Positions 1-9,499 of a stretch of DNA of 25,736 bases are shown one piece after another. The DNA is from Basidiobolus meristosporus CBS 931.73. Taxonomy: Eukaryota; Basidiobolomycota; Basidiobolomycetes; Basidiobolales; Basidiobolaceae. The stretch is from contig MCFE01000926.1 of NCBI GenBank assembly GCA_002104905.1, forward strand, positions 1 to 25,736, given 5' to 3'. The translations under genes were made by a program, and so were the position numbers. Each line of letters begins with the position of its first letter. Positions within the stretch are counted from its first letter, which is position 1. A model generated the notes under the pieces. That model worked only from the letters and a program-made list of their open reading frames with translations, was not told the DNA's origin and did no database searches.

Positions 1-303
1 TCACCATTTTCTCTCTCCACCATAGCCTTAAACTACCTGAGCTTAGACAGGGCTTCTTCCTTTCTCTCCATGAAGTAGTCCTGCATGTATCTTGTATAAT
101 CATCAATAATAGTGATTAAATACTTCATCCCATCTAGGAATAAATTTTGCATAGGTCAACACAGATCTGAGTGATTAGATCTAATATTTCTTGGTTTTGA
201 TTAACCCAGAGCTCTTGAACAGTTGTCTGGCTTGTTTCCCATATATGCAGGCTTTACAGTGCTCCAAATTAGCTGGGGGATCAATTTTTACTCTGTAAAT
301 TAG
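1..303 (-). pseudogene. Copia integrase N-terminal fragment (HHCC zinc-binding region and start of core)
   Basis: The reading continues past the stop that ends the protease/pre-integrase frame at 304. It gives a CKAC pair followed by YGKQARQ (about 240-270), the second half of the HHCC zinc-binding module whose histidines lie in the neighbouring frame. Further left, pieces such as YTRYMQDYF and KAMVERE resemble the start of the Copia integrase core (DDYSRY and the FK..VE region). Stops and frameshifts interrupt it. The catalytic core proper lies beyond the window edge. Confidence 0.6.
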
Positions 304-798
304 CTAATATTTTATCATTTTGCACAAATAATCAAGATTGATGTGTCCAAATCTCCTGTGCCAAAGCATTGGGGTTTCTTCATTCAAATTACTTATGCTG
401 GATTCTAGATATGATGTAATATAATTTGACTTGTATAGATTCTGATCTCTGATACCAAAAACAATATGGGCACCATTTTGATCAGTAATCCTGCATACAG
501 AACTGTCAAAGCTGAAACTGAGTCCTACTGCAGTGGCCTTGCTTACAGAGAGTAGGTTCTTGGCTATCTCAGGTAGATAGAGTACTTCTTGAAAGATCAG
601 TGTATAGCTTCCTTCACTGCTTCTAAGGTTTACTTGGATAGTTCCTTCTCCCACTGCATCAAGTGTTTGATTGTCACCCATGAAAACCTTCTTGATTGGA
701 ATTTCTTGAAATTGGGTAAAAAGTTCTTTTTGGTGTGTAAAGTGTTGAGATGCTCCAGAGTCAATGTACCATGTCTGAGAGTCCTTGTTTAGGGTCAT
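304..798 (-). pseudogene. Copia protease and GAG-pre-integrase segment
   Basis: An uninterrupted 164-residue frame inside a dead polyprotein. WYIDSGASQHF near residues 10-20 is the classic Copia aspartic protease active site (DSGA at 13-16), which would cleave Gag-Pol. AKNLLSVSKA near residues 80-90 is the conserved protease-to-integrase linker motif, and LWHRRFGH near residues 145-152 starts the GAG-pre-integrase/HHCC zinc region. Upstream and downstream stops separate it from gag and integrase, so the apparent Met start is only the first Met in the open stretch. The same segment, interrupted by a transposon, occurs at 22082-22256 plus 25684-25736. Confidence 0.85.
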
Positions 799-870
799 AT
801 TAAGTGCAGATATGAATAGTCTATCTTCAGTTGTTGCAGCATTTCCATATTTAGGCTTTTTCTGCTGACT

Positions 871-1233
871 TTAGCTCTTTTTGAAGCACCAGTCCAATGT
901 GTGTCCTTTCCTGTTACAGTAGTTGCAAAACTGGTTGCTGTTACCTTTGAAGGCTCTTGAATACCTCCTTAGTTGGTTATCATTGCTTATTAAAGGATTT
1001 TCTTCTTCCATCTTATTGGTGCTTGATTTTCTTAATTCTTCATCTAGGAGCCATCTATATATGGAATTTAAGGTCAAATTTTCAGTTCTGGACTCTAGGG
1101 CTGAAAGAGGGCCCTGAGACTTGTCTGTCAGGCTATTCAGGATGGTAACTATCACATCCTCATCAGTAGTTGGTATGCCCACAGATTCTGTCACATCCAC
1201 TAGCAGGGTAGTTCTTTTAATTAGATTATTCAT
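871..1233 (-). pseudogene. Copia Gag C-terminal part with CCHC zinc knuckle
   Basis: A 120-residue frame with the typical Copia Gag sequence around VTILNSL and LTLNSIYRWLLDEE, followed by a basic stretch and the zinc knuckle CNYCNRKGHTLDWC. That is an intact CX2CX4HX4C nucleocapsid motif that would bind the element's RNA. The frame stops just after the knuckle, and the protease continues in another frame at 798. A homologous gag fragment lies on the plus strand at 17111-17569. All arginine codons here are AGA/AGG, in line with the absence of CpG. Confidence 0.85.
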
Positions 1234-1424
1234 TTCTTCTCCTGGCTACATATTTGTAGTAAAAGATTTTTGTCTCAGATACATTTTCTTAGCAGCTGAA
1301 CATGACTGGTAGGTGTCTTCTAATGCCTTCCAGGCATTTTTTTCCATTTTGCTCTTGAGCATTTAATTGGCAGTTTGTCTTCAAAATTAATGCAAATGCA
1401 GTTGTAGGCACTTTGTTCTTTCTT

Positions 1425-1628
1425 CTAGTACTTTAAGGCTACCTCTCCCATGTTTTTAGGAGGGCATTCTTCTCCAATGACAATATCCCAAAGGCCTCTC
1501 TCTTGTAGCAGCATCCTCAACTTCACCTTCCACACTTGGTAGTTATATCCATCCAACTTATCAGTAGAGGGAAAAGTTTCAGTGATAGCAGTAGTAGACA
1601 TTGCAGAGAGTGACAGCTTGGGGCTCAT
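1425..1628 (-). pseudogene. Copia Gag N-terminal fragment
   Basis: A 67-residue frame that begins at the most likely gag start codon (1626-1628). FPSTDKLDGYNYQVWKVKLR is the usual start of a Copia Gag (L.G.NY..W...M). It stops at 1425 and the rest of gag appears in broken frames to 1233. The region 1234-1424 between the two gag pieces is decayed coding sequence with stops. Confidence 0.75.
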
Positions 1629-1832
1629 AGCCTGTTGTCAGAGTCTGAGAAGTATTGGAAGTGATTAGCTGGACAAGTAGATTATGTGGTTTTCACTTGA
1701 TGAATTATTGACTGTAAAAGTAGTAAATATACTTTACATGATCCCTATGAAAAATAAATTTGTCCTGCAGGTGGATCCAATCCAGATCAGCCATCAAGAT
1801 CCCATCAGGAGACTGCAACAATACCAGCAGCT
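1629..1832 (-). other. Copia 5' leader with possible primer-binding site
   Basis: Untranslated leader between LTR and gag. Starting right after the LTR it contains GCTGGTATTGTTGCAG (about 1815-1830), a possible tRNA primer-binding region. The first part aligns with 21983-22080. No coding potential is seen. Confidence 0.45.
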
Positions 1833-2048
1833 TGGAATTAGTGACCATCTACACAATCTTGTGATGGGATCATAACTGCGTTTTGCTAATTTTATAGCCA
1901 AATAAAGTTGATAAAATATGCCTGTGTTTGTATGGTGTTTTGCCAAAGCTGGTATAGCATTGCTGCAGTCTTAGTGTGCTTTACAACTATTTGAGTGGAT
2001 CTAACAAGCCAGTACATCCAATTGTATTATATGGCAAAAAACTTGACA
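1833..2048 (-). repeat. Copia 5' LTR (about 216 bp), approximate ends
   Basis: On the minus strand it starts TGTCAAGTTTTTT (from 2048) and ends near CACTAATTCCA (1833). It aligns over its length with plus-strand 21771-21982, which is also followed by a Copia leader. The 5' end is supported because both copies start abruptly inside Tnp2-like sequence. The 3' end is chosen from a TG...CA rule and the following GCTGGTATT, a possible primer-binding site, so it may be off by several bases. A third, rearranged copy lies near 16850-17100. Confidence 0.6.
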
Positions 2049-2049
2049 G

Positions 2050-2677
2050 TGCTTTAACAGCCTCTTTGCAAGCCTTTGATAGCATTATCACAGCAGTATG
2101 GTGGCCTACAGCCAGTTCTGCATAATGTTACCATACCAATTTACCAAATGGTATTTCCTTTTTCCATCTCCCCTTGTGCAATTCATATATTCCACTGTAG
2201 AGTCACCCCTCTTTATTTGTTACCCCGCTACTACCTTGGGTATTCCACCTATAGTTTGAGTCAAAAAATACTATGGCCTCCTGCGTACTAACCTCTACAA
2301 ATGCACACACCTGCCGCAATTGACATATTTCTATCACCTCAACTTCATGGCTTTTTATTGCAATGCTTACAATGCTACCATATATCTTGCATTGCTGTCA
2401 GCATATACATCTTGCAAACATATGCTTGGTTGCCACCACTTCTTCCATAAATACCTCCTGTATATCTGCATAGAGCATTTTGGTATTTAGCCAATATATT
2501 CCTTTTCCCTGCTGGATTCTAGTCCCCCTTATAGGTGCATTCTAGCTTTTGTTTGTGTGAACTCTATATTGAATGGTGTAGAAATTGGCTTGTGACCAGG
2601 AGAGATCCATCATACCTTGGTAGAGTTTTCCTAATAAAAACTGGTTGCTTGTTGCTCCCAACCCAATCTTGCATTAC
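2050..2677 (-). pseudogene. Transposase relic A, conserved C-terminal tail
   Basis: Past the stop at 2678 the reading continues in pieces such as LSWSQANFYTIQYRVHTN, YADIQEVFMEEVVATKHMF and VIEICQLRQVCAFVEVS. These align with 7066-7323 (minus) and 16350-16600 (plus), so this tail is a real conserved part of the protein. The last recognisable sequence, around TGTGATAATG (about 2085-2095), is also shared by the copies. The Copia LTR starts at 2048. Confidence 0.6.
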
Positions 2678-3205
2678 TTAACTGATTACCAACGCATTGA
2701 GCCTGCATAGCTTCTTAATGACATAGGTATAGGTGTCTACATGTGCACATCTGTCCTCAGTATATTTCAACTCTAGCTGGCTGTCCTCCATGTGCCAACT
2801 CATCACATCCATCACAGACTGGAAGGTAATATTCTTGATGAGATTAGGATATGGTGGTACCTGCAACTTGACTTGTCTTCCTATCTCCCCACACATCCAA
2901 TCCATAGGAAACTCCCAAAAGGTGAAGCAAGGTCCAATATTCTCAACACACCAAGCAAGATGGAGTAGCAAATGGATACAGTAGTGGCAGAGATCTATGT
3001 ATTCAGCCTTATGTTTGTAGTATAGCTGCTCAAATCCTGTCACAAACTCTTTGCACAACAGCTGTAGATGTGTCAAGTTGGCACTGGTGATCTGCTTCTG
3101 AATAAATATTCCTACAATGTCCACATATGACTCCCAATGCTTCCAATGTACTCTTGGTAAAAATGGCTTCAGAAGTCCACCTGAATAAATACATATCCAG
3201 TTCAT
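2678..3205 (-). pseudogene. Transposase relic A, C-terminal domain (FPMER-CG-like module)
   Basis: A 175-residue open stretch. It contains HYCIHLLLHLAWCVENIGPC, then FTFWEFPMDWMCGEIGRQVK and PPYPNLIKNI. Fungal Tnp2/Plavaka proteins carry the same module as LLH.......GP...W.FPMER.CG.......R..PY..L. The homologous segments are 7227-7820 (minus) and about 21060-21540 (plus). No catalytic role can be assigned from sequence; the module is usually found after the DDE core. Confidence 0.75.
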
Positions 3206-3742
3206 TCAGTCCTTGCACTTGCATTGTTGCATATATATGTGAATGTTGATTGGAGCTCATGAGAGGCACTTAGGGTAGCAGATACTCTGTAATATCTTGC
3301 CAATTCTTACAAATTTTCTGGTACCTCAAAGGGCTCATATAGCTTGAAATGCTCCATGTACAACCTAGTCATCAGTAAAGGGATATTGTTGAAAAGCAAA
3401 TGCATTGCCCCCAGCAGAAAGCTTTTGCTCCAACAGATACCATCTATCTTGGGTATTCCCAGTTGGCAATTAATTCCATATTCTGGCCAATGGCTGATAG
3501 CTTGCCAACTTTGCTGCATTGTATTCTGACTTCTGTACATTGTCTTTGAGGGAAAATGATGCTCTTGGTGTTGGTGTTTAGATAAAAATAATGTGTGTGG
3601 GTTATGGAGTAAGTCCCCTGGATCTCCCACATTTGACAGCAGTGCTGTCCATTGTGGCCAGAAAAGCCACCTATTGTGCTGATGGCTGGAGTATCTCCAG
3701 TGTAGATAATAATATACACTTTTACATGATGGCCATTTACTG

Positions 3743-3976
3743 TTATCCCACTGAAAGCATACAAAATTCATCCAGTAATGGATACAGGTGGTTATCCAGG
3801 TTGAACAGTGATTTAGGCCCATATACCAGTGAGGCTACTATCAGATTTTGGCTCTGATACTGTAAGATAGATGGCAGATTCAGGTTGATGAGAATCACTG
3901 GCCAGCAGGATTTGCTGGTGGAGTACTTGTTTAATGAGAATACATCAAGTGCCAAGGCAAAGGCATGGTCACACAT
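3743..3976 (-). pseudogene. Transposase relic A, catalytic core segment
   Basis: An open 77-residue stretch of the Tnp2-like core. FALALDVFSLNKY corresponds to the conserved first-aspartate block (usually LxxxxDGF). CWPVILINLNLPS is the WP.....NLP motif, and YGPKSLFNLDNHLYPLLDEF is the PGPK..DL..FL.PL..EL block carrying the second acidic position. The usual DG has become DV. The homologous block in relic B (8303-8590) keeps ALDGFSLNNY. The next conserved block, GDTPAISTIGG, lies in a different frame at 3444-3764, which shows at least one frameshift. Confidence 0.75.
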
Positions 3977-5010
3977 ACCTTCAAATAGCCCTTGCTTCTT
4001 AGCTATTTGTAATGTTTGCCATCAAATATGTTGGATATGTTTGTGCTTGATTGATACTGAGTGTGCTACTGTATAGCTTTGCAATATTTGTTGGACTGCA
4101 TGAGCTTCTTTATATGGGGTATAGCTGGAATATATCTGGAGTGTGAACAATGCTTTGCCCCAATGATGGTGAATTCCTGACAAGTTGGACACCTTGCAAT
4201 GGAGAAATTTTCTGATGTGAATGCCATGTAACTATTAACACATCCTGGTATCAGGATGGTCTCTGAGTCTTATGTTGCCAGTCACATGATGGTCTTCCAC
4301 TTATACCATGTACATGGTAGTTGCATCCTGTGATGATTTTGGTAAGAAGTGGTAGTAAACACTCAAAGCCCCCATTACTGATATTAGTGGAATTCACCAC
4401 TTCTCTAGCCACAACATCACATCCTTCACCAGTAGATGGATAACTGGACTCACTTGATTCTATAAAGTATCATAGGCATTTTTTTCCACAGGTGTTGTCT
4501 CATTGCATAATGGGATTTTGCTGGGCTCATGCAGGGTACTGTTGTTAGGAAAGATAAGCTCACAATCCATCAATGAGCCTGCTCCTACAGAGCTATCACT
4601 CTGCAGGCCATATTCAGAAGGCTGAGGTGAGCCTAAAGGCATCACAAACTCTCCTAACTCAGTATGCACAAGGTGACAAGTACAGCCAGATGCCATTGTA
4701 GAAGTATCAAGTGGTCAGCAAGATATTGTTGGTACAGTAGTGACTGGTGAGAGGTCAAATATGACTTGTGTGGCAAAACACTGGCTGTGATCCTAGTAAT
4801 ACTTCCTATGCTATATGCATGCTTCATAGCTGAGAGGCTTGCTATAATAGCCACATAGTCTTATTTCTCTTCTCTGATGGTGTTGTATCAAAGTAGTCTT
4901 GTCAATGGGGCAAACAGTTTGACACTCAACAACATAATGCTATTATATCACTTTTCTGTTGATACTTGTGTTAATTTAAGACAGTCTTGTGTTTGAGACA
5001 TTGCACCTAA

Positions 5011-5128
5011 ATAGATGTAAGATTCAATGATTACCCACCATTTTGAGCACTATAAATAAGGTTGTGGCACCACATACACATGCATAGGTAATGTCATTCC
5101 TCTTTTGGTTTGACTCACTTCTGTATAT
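5011..5128. promoter_or_regulatory. Divergent intergenic region between transposase relic A and accessory gene
   Basis: A short gap between two genes that point away from each other. It holds CTATAAATAAGG (about 5050-5061), a TATA-like box, and a second AT-rich patch just before the accessory start. The equivalent gap at 19924-20100 is alignable (shared TTGTGGCACCACAT-type sequence on opposite strands), so the arrangement is ancestral. A shared bidirectional promoter is an inference. Confidence 0.45.
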
Positions 5129-6559
5129 ATGCTGCCAAAAAATAACGCAAAGTCATATGGTTCCCAAGTAAACCCCACCGCTGACAGCAGCAGAAGAATG
5201 GTTGGACAACAGAGTGGGCAAATACTCAAGAGGCTGTTAGAAGTCTAGCATGCCAATACCTCATGGCTGACATACCATGGCAGCATCAGGAACTCAAGGC
5301 CAAGCAGAATGAGCTTGACTTGCTCCATGAGAATTATCTTGGATTCAAACAAGCAACCAGTTTTTGGGCCTGCATTAGTATTCTAAGAGAGTAACTGAAG
5401 AATAGCAGAAACCATTGAAGGCAGAAGAACAAGGGTGCAATGACTAAAAACCAGCAGCTTCCTCAAGAGCCCATTACAAGCAGAGCCAGAAGCCTCAAAC
5501 AAGCATCAAAGAGACATCAGGTAACTAAAAGAGTGCTGATAAGGGAAAAGCAGGTAGACACATTTGTACCAGCACAACTTATACCATGGAAAGAGTGTAC
5601 CTCTACTCAAGAAGCACTCTATCAAAGTAGCAGTGAAGCACCTGGCAGTGATAAAAACAAGTAGCTACCTCAGGAGCCTGTCACAACATGGGCTGAGAGC
5701 TTGAAACAAGTGGGAAAGAAGCATCATGTTGCCTGCAGAGTGCCAGCAAGGGACAAGCAGGCCAAAGCTGATGCATCAGAGCTCCATTTATCAAGGAGAA
5801 GATGTAGTTAATTACAAGAAGCACTCAGACAAAGTAGCAATGAGAGACCTGGCATTGAGAAAGGAAAAGGTAAAGGGGAAAAGTCTACCCAAACCAGAGA
5901 CAGTTAAGCATAAGAAAAAAGCAGCAGTTCTTACCAATTAATGCTATAAGCCCAAAACTGACTGAACACCATCATAACCAAGAAGAATTACCAGCAAGAA
6001 AACAACTGTTTTCACACAAGTTGGAAGCACAGCCAGTTGAGCTACACTCCAGTGAGGTGGATGAGCTTGCAGAGAAAGGCAATTGTGTACCACAGCCTCC
6101 AAATCATCCATTGTTGACAGAGTGGAGAACCCACTGACAGACAAAGTAATAGCATCAAGAGCTCAAAAGGTCATCACAATGCCTTTGGTGGAATTTTGGA
6201 ACATTAATAGGCACACTAAGAGGTTGCAGTACTTCTTCAGGAGCAGCGCTCAAGAAAACACACTTGAATATTGCAAGGACTTATTGCAAAGACTGGAAGA
6301 TGAGGAGCTAGACCTTGCAGTGCTGGCTGAAGACCACAATGTATGGGAACCAGTGAATGAACAATGGCATGAAGCTGTAGGGTTCTCACCAAAGTCATGG
6401 AAACACAGTGTTACAGCAGAAGTACTTATTGAGTGGTATATTTCAATGGAGTTACTTGTTGAGTGTGGGGCTGGGTTTAAAGTTAGTGTAGGGTGTAGGG
6501 ACTTGTATAAGTCAATACAATTTGCAATTAAGGTACAACTGAAGTTTCAACAGAAATAA
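5129..6559 (+). pseudogene. Repeat-bearing accessory gene of the Tnp2-like element, copy 1
   Basis: Not a family I recognise. The probable start MLPKNNAKSYGSQ (ATG 5129) is shared with copy 2. Then come a charged segment (KQNELDLLHENYLGFKQ, about 5300-5350), two tandem units of about 68 residues beginning LPQEP (5458 and about 5662), and a lysine-rich nuclear-localisation-like stretch (KEKVKGKSLPKPETVKHKKK, about 5860-5920). The C-terminal domain has SSAQENT, CKDLLQRLEDEELD and MELLVECG (6083-6559). Stops and frameshifts separate the three open parts (5440-5664, 5726-5941, 6083-6559). AATAAA overlaps the final stop. It lies head-to-head with transposase relic A and tail-to-tail with relic B. 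By position and charge it may be a TnpA-like DNA-binding partner; that is inference. Confidence 0.6.
5458..5865 (+). repeat. Two tandem ~205-bp (68-residue) units in the accessory gene
   Basis: The unit starts with a CTNCCTCAGGAGCC-like sequence at 5458 and again at about 5662. In protein it reads LPQEP(I/V)T...A.SLKQ...(K/R).(H/Q)......R...R(E/D)KQ...(A/S).........(Q)EAL.QSS(S/N)E.PG. The same units occur in copy 2 around 18700-18950 on the minus strand. The units have drifted from each other, so this is an old internal duplication rather than a young satellite. Confidence 0.6.
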
Positions 6560-6636
6560 ATCAATTTAGATGCATGAAAAATAAGAGAAACAGTTGAGTC
6601 AGATAGTAAGGAGTATGAAAAAGAGGCAATAGCCAA

Positions 6637-6885
6637 TCAATGCTCACAAACATAGGAGGTGATAGGGTGTCCAGGATCAGAATGTGAGAAAACTGGCAGA
6701 GAACCAATCAAAAGCCACTTTTGAACTACTATGATGTAAAATTTGACCAAGTTTTTTATTATATCTGGGGTGCAATTAGTTTTTGATGGTCTTTGCATAG
6801 TGTCTGGATAATAACAATACCTCTTAGTCATGGGACTTAGAATCTGTGATAGCCTTTTGATGAAATCATCACAATAGTTTCTCAT
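6637..6885 (-). other. Terminal segment shared by the Tnp2-like composite copies
   Basis: An 82-residue open frame whose end GSLPVFSHSDPGHPITS is matched by GALPVFSISDPGHPITS in the other copy (plus strand, 17576-17815). The conserved peptide suggests it was once coding, either the extreme C-terminus of the transposase or a small separate gene. It lies between the transposase tail and the 3' end of the accessory gene in both copies. Confidence 0.45.
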
Positions 6886-7794
6886 AGGGTAGTACTGCAG
6901 CCTGCAGCCAGTTTAGCATAATGCTACCATACCTGTTTACCAAATGGTATTTTCTTTTTCTAACTCCCCTTGTGCCATCCATATATTCCACTGTTGAGTC
7001 ACCCCTCCATATTTGCTTACCCACCACTACAATGGGTACTCTGCCTATAGCTTGAGTAAAAAAAACTATTCCTCCTGCTTACTGACCTCCACAAATGTGC
7101 ACACCTGCTGCAATTGACACACCTTAATCACCTCAACTTTAAGGCTTTTTAGTGTGATAATTGCAAAGTAGTCATCTACCGTGTATTGCAGGTGTAATAT
7201 ACATCTTGCAGACATATGCTTGATTATCACCACTTTTGCCATGAATACCTCCTGAATATCTGCAAAGAACCCTGTGGTAATTGGCCAATATATTCCTTCT
7301 CCCTGTTGGATTCTAGTCCCCACAATAGGTGCACTTTAGCACTTGTTTGTGATTTTTGGATTGAATGGTATACAAACTGGCTTGGGATCAACAGAAACCC
7401 AGCATACTCTGGTAAAGATGTCCTAATCAGAGTTGGCTGCTTGCTGTGTCCAACCCAACCATGCGTAGCTTGACTGATTACCCACAGATTGGGGTTGCTT
7501 AGCATCTTAATGCCAAAGGCATAGAGGGCTCCATGCGCAAATCTGTCCTTAATATTTTCTAACTCTTCCTGGCTGTCCTCCATGTACCACCTAATCACAT
7601 TCATGACAGACTTGGAGGTAATATTCTTGATGATATTGGGATATGGTGGCTCTTGCAACTTGACTTGCCTTCCTATCTCCCCACACATCCACATAATAGG
7701 AAATTCCCAAAAGGTGAAGCAAGGTTCAATATTATCCACACAACAAGCAAGATCAAGTAGAGTGTGGATACAGCAGTGGTGGGTTGGTATATAA

Positions 7795-8350
7795 GCCCAA
7801 GGGAGAGATATGTTCAGCACTTCTCAAGTGTTTTGTGAGTAGGTTGCTCACTGGGTGCAATAGCTTCTGGCAAAAGCTTACTGAGAAAACTTGTGGTCTG
7901 TCTCTACTCTAATGTGAAGGGGAATAAAGCCACTAGCTTGTCAGGGGAAGACTACTGAGCTACCATTCCCAATATAGTTGGCATCTCAACAGATATATGT
8001 GCTGGGTCCAGCATCCTTTGGGATGACAATGTACTAGAGCTTCCAAGGCCAAAACAACCGTAAGCTCAGCCAGCAGGAACCTGATAAGAATACAGCTGTG
8101 ATCAACAGTTACAAAAACAGAAAAGCTTCTATGCCTATAAATGAACAAACTTGGGAGAGAATAAGTATAATAAAAGATACCTACTCTGAGTATTCTTCAC
8201 AGGTAGTGCCTCCAAGGTCAGTTGGTTGTCAGTGTGGTGTCCTGGGAGTGTCCTATGGTCTGGGATAGAGAGTACAGGTAGCAGCAGATAGCAATGGTCA
8301 AGCTAATCAGCAAGTTGGTATATTGATAAAAGGGATGATGAATTATTATT
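7795..8350. other. Unassigned insert within transposase relic B (possible solo LTR)
   Basis: Sequence on both sides aligns with transposase relic A, but this stretch does not. It contains TATATAAG (about 7789-7796), CCTATAAATG (about 8130-8140) and AATAAA-like stretches (about 7922 and 8170). Such signals are common in LTRs. I could not find target-site duplications or clear TG...CA ends. No coding frame in it resembles a known family. Confidence 0.25.
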
Positions 8351-9499
8351 GAGGGATTGCCTGCTGGAAAGCGTACAAAATTCATCCAGCAATGGATATA
8401 GGTAGCTGTCCAGGTTCCGTGGAGATTCAGGCCTAGATACCAGTGAGACAATCATTAAGTATCTGCTCTGATACTGTAAGATAAGTGACAGATTCAGGTT
8501 GATGAGAATCAGTGGCCAGCAAGATTTTCTGGTAGAGTAATTGTTTAATGAGAATCCATCAAGTGCCAAGGAAAAGTCATGATTACACATGTTGAAATAT
8601 TGGACTATTTGGTATCATTCAGCACTAAATGCTTACTTTGCAATTCTGAACTAGACTTGGTCACTGTAGGACTAGCCTCCACCTATTTGATCATATACCT
8701 TTTTTAGTTTGACTTACTCATCTGAATGGTGTTTTCTCATCAATTGCATCACTACCACTGGATTGCATTTTGACACATTAGAGGAAATCTATACCTAGTA
8801 CTGTGGGCCATCTACCCCAATCTACTCAAGGAGATCCCATGTTAAGCTTCTCTGCTATTAAAAGAAATATTGCCCTACAAGGTTTCATCTTACCATTTGT
8901 GGCAACAGCGGTCCTAGAAGCCTTCATTCACAGCTGACAGCAATGGAAAACCACCTTGCAGAGGGTATGAATGTCCTAGAGCAAGCTTAGATTACAAGGT
9001 CCAGAAGCTCAAATATACTTGCATATTCCAGAGTGTTCAGAAACAAGTTCCATATCAGGAGTTCTTTAGATACCTTCCCAGCCAGGATTAACAGACCTTA
9101 TAGATGGCTGAGGCACTTTGATTCTGGCAAATACAAGGCATGCTGTGTGAAGCTTTAAGCATTATGTGACATTAAGGGTAACATCATCTGGTTTAGTGGG
9201 CCATCTCCTGGAAGTAGGTATATACAAAGCACTCTGGGGAGAGAATCATTCAGAATTCAGTAGAGGGAAAGATGTATGGCAGTCTTGGCTGATACAGGAG
9301 TGGATTGCCAGAGATTAAGATGTGTCACAGCTCAAAGGAAGCAAAGGAATGGAGTGCTTAGCAGGAAGCAGAAGCTCTACAATGAGATATTTAATCATTT
9401 CCAAGTGAGAGTAGAGCCTACACTTGGATATCTAAAGATATTAAGCCTTTTAGCAGGTAAATATGGAGGAAAGTCATATATAGTGGAAAGCAGCAGAAT

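Larger units (their letters stand above)
1..2048 (-). mobile_element. Copia (Ty1) retrotransposon, 5' part, decayed, truncated by window edge
   Basis: On the minus strand the order is LTR (about 2048 to 1833), leader (about 1832 to 1629), gag, zinc knuckle, aspartic protease, GAG-pre-integrase and the start of integrase, which leaves the window at position 1. This is the normal Ty1/Copia order. The frame is broken several times, so no polyprotein can be made from this copy. By eye I find no CpG dinucleotide from position 1 to about 1870. The LTR start sits in the 3' tail of the Tnp2-like relic to its right, so this element probably inserted there. Confidence 0.85.
2050..5010 (-). pseudogene. 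Tnp2/Plavaka-like transposase relic A (CACTA superfamily)
   Basis: A decayed transposase read right to left in many frames. In order: an N-terminal zinc-finger-like region (about 4990-4800: CGYYSKPLS and HWKYY), a second Cys pair CTCHLVHTELGEF (about 4690), ARCPTCQEF (about 4190), the RNase H-fold core ALALDVFSLNKY and CWPVILINLNLP (3976-3743), then GDTPAISTIGGFSGHNGQHC (about 3650), and a domain with WEFPMDWMCGEIGRQVK (about 2900) that matches the GP..W.FPMER.CG module of fungal Tnp2 proteins. A conserved tail follows to about 2050. Stops and frameshifts are numerous. It is divergent from the accessory gene at 5129. Family call is by motif style only; a close relative such as KDZ cannot be excluded. 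Confidence 0.75.
6637..8601 (-). pseudogene. Tnp2/Plavaka-like transposase relic B
   Basis: A second decayed copy of the transposase on the minus strand. The core (8590-8303) reads FSLALDGFSLNNY, CWPLILINLNLS and NLDSYLYPLLDEF, keeping the DG of the first acidic motif. The WEFPIMWMCGEIGRQVK module lies at 7820-7500. The tail (7323-7066) gives ADIQEVFMAKVV and VIKVCQLQQVCTF. A further conserved terminal segment runs to 6637. The N-terminal half is missing because a Harbinger relic starts at 8602. About 550 bp between the core and the FPMER-like module (about 7795-8350) do not match relic A. It converges on the accessory gene ending at 6559. Confidence 0.7.

Noticed and set aside
2038-2052. CACTGTCAAG as the terminus of a CACTA (Plavaka) element
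   Set aside because: The same start at 21768 occurs at a different place in the transposase tail and both are followed by Copia leader or protease sequence, so a Copia LTR start fits better. The preceding CAC is probably chance.
3307-3822. 171-residue minus-strand open frame as a separate gene
   Set aside because: It is a frameshifted shadow of the Tnp2-like core; the conserved motifs GDTPAISTIGG and YGPKSLFNLD lie in the other two minus frames over the same DNA.
7216-7473. 85-residue plus-strand open frame
   Set aside because: It is antisense to the conserved transposase tail (ADIQEVFMAKVV) and has no family features.
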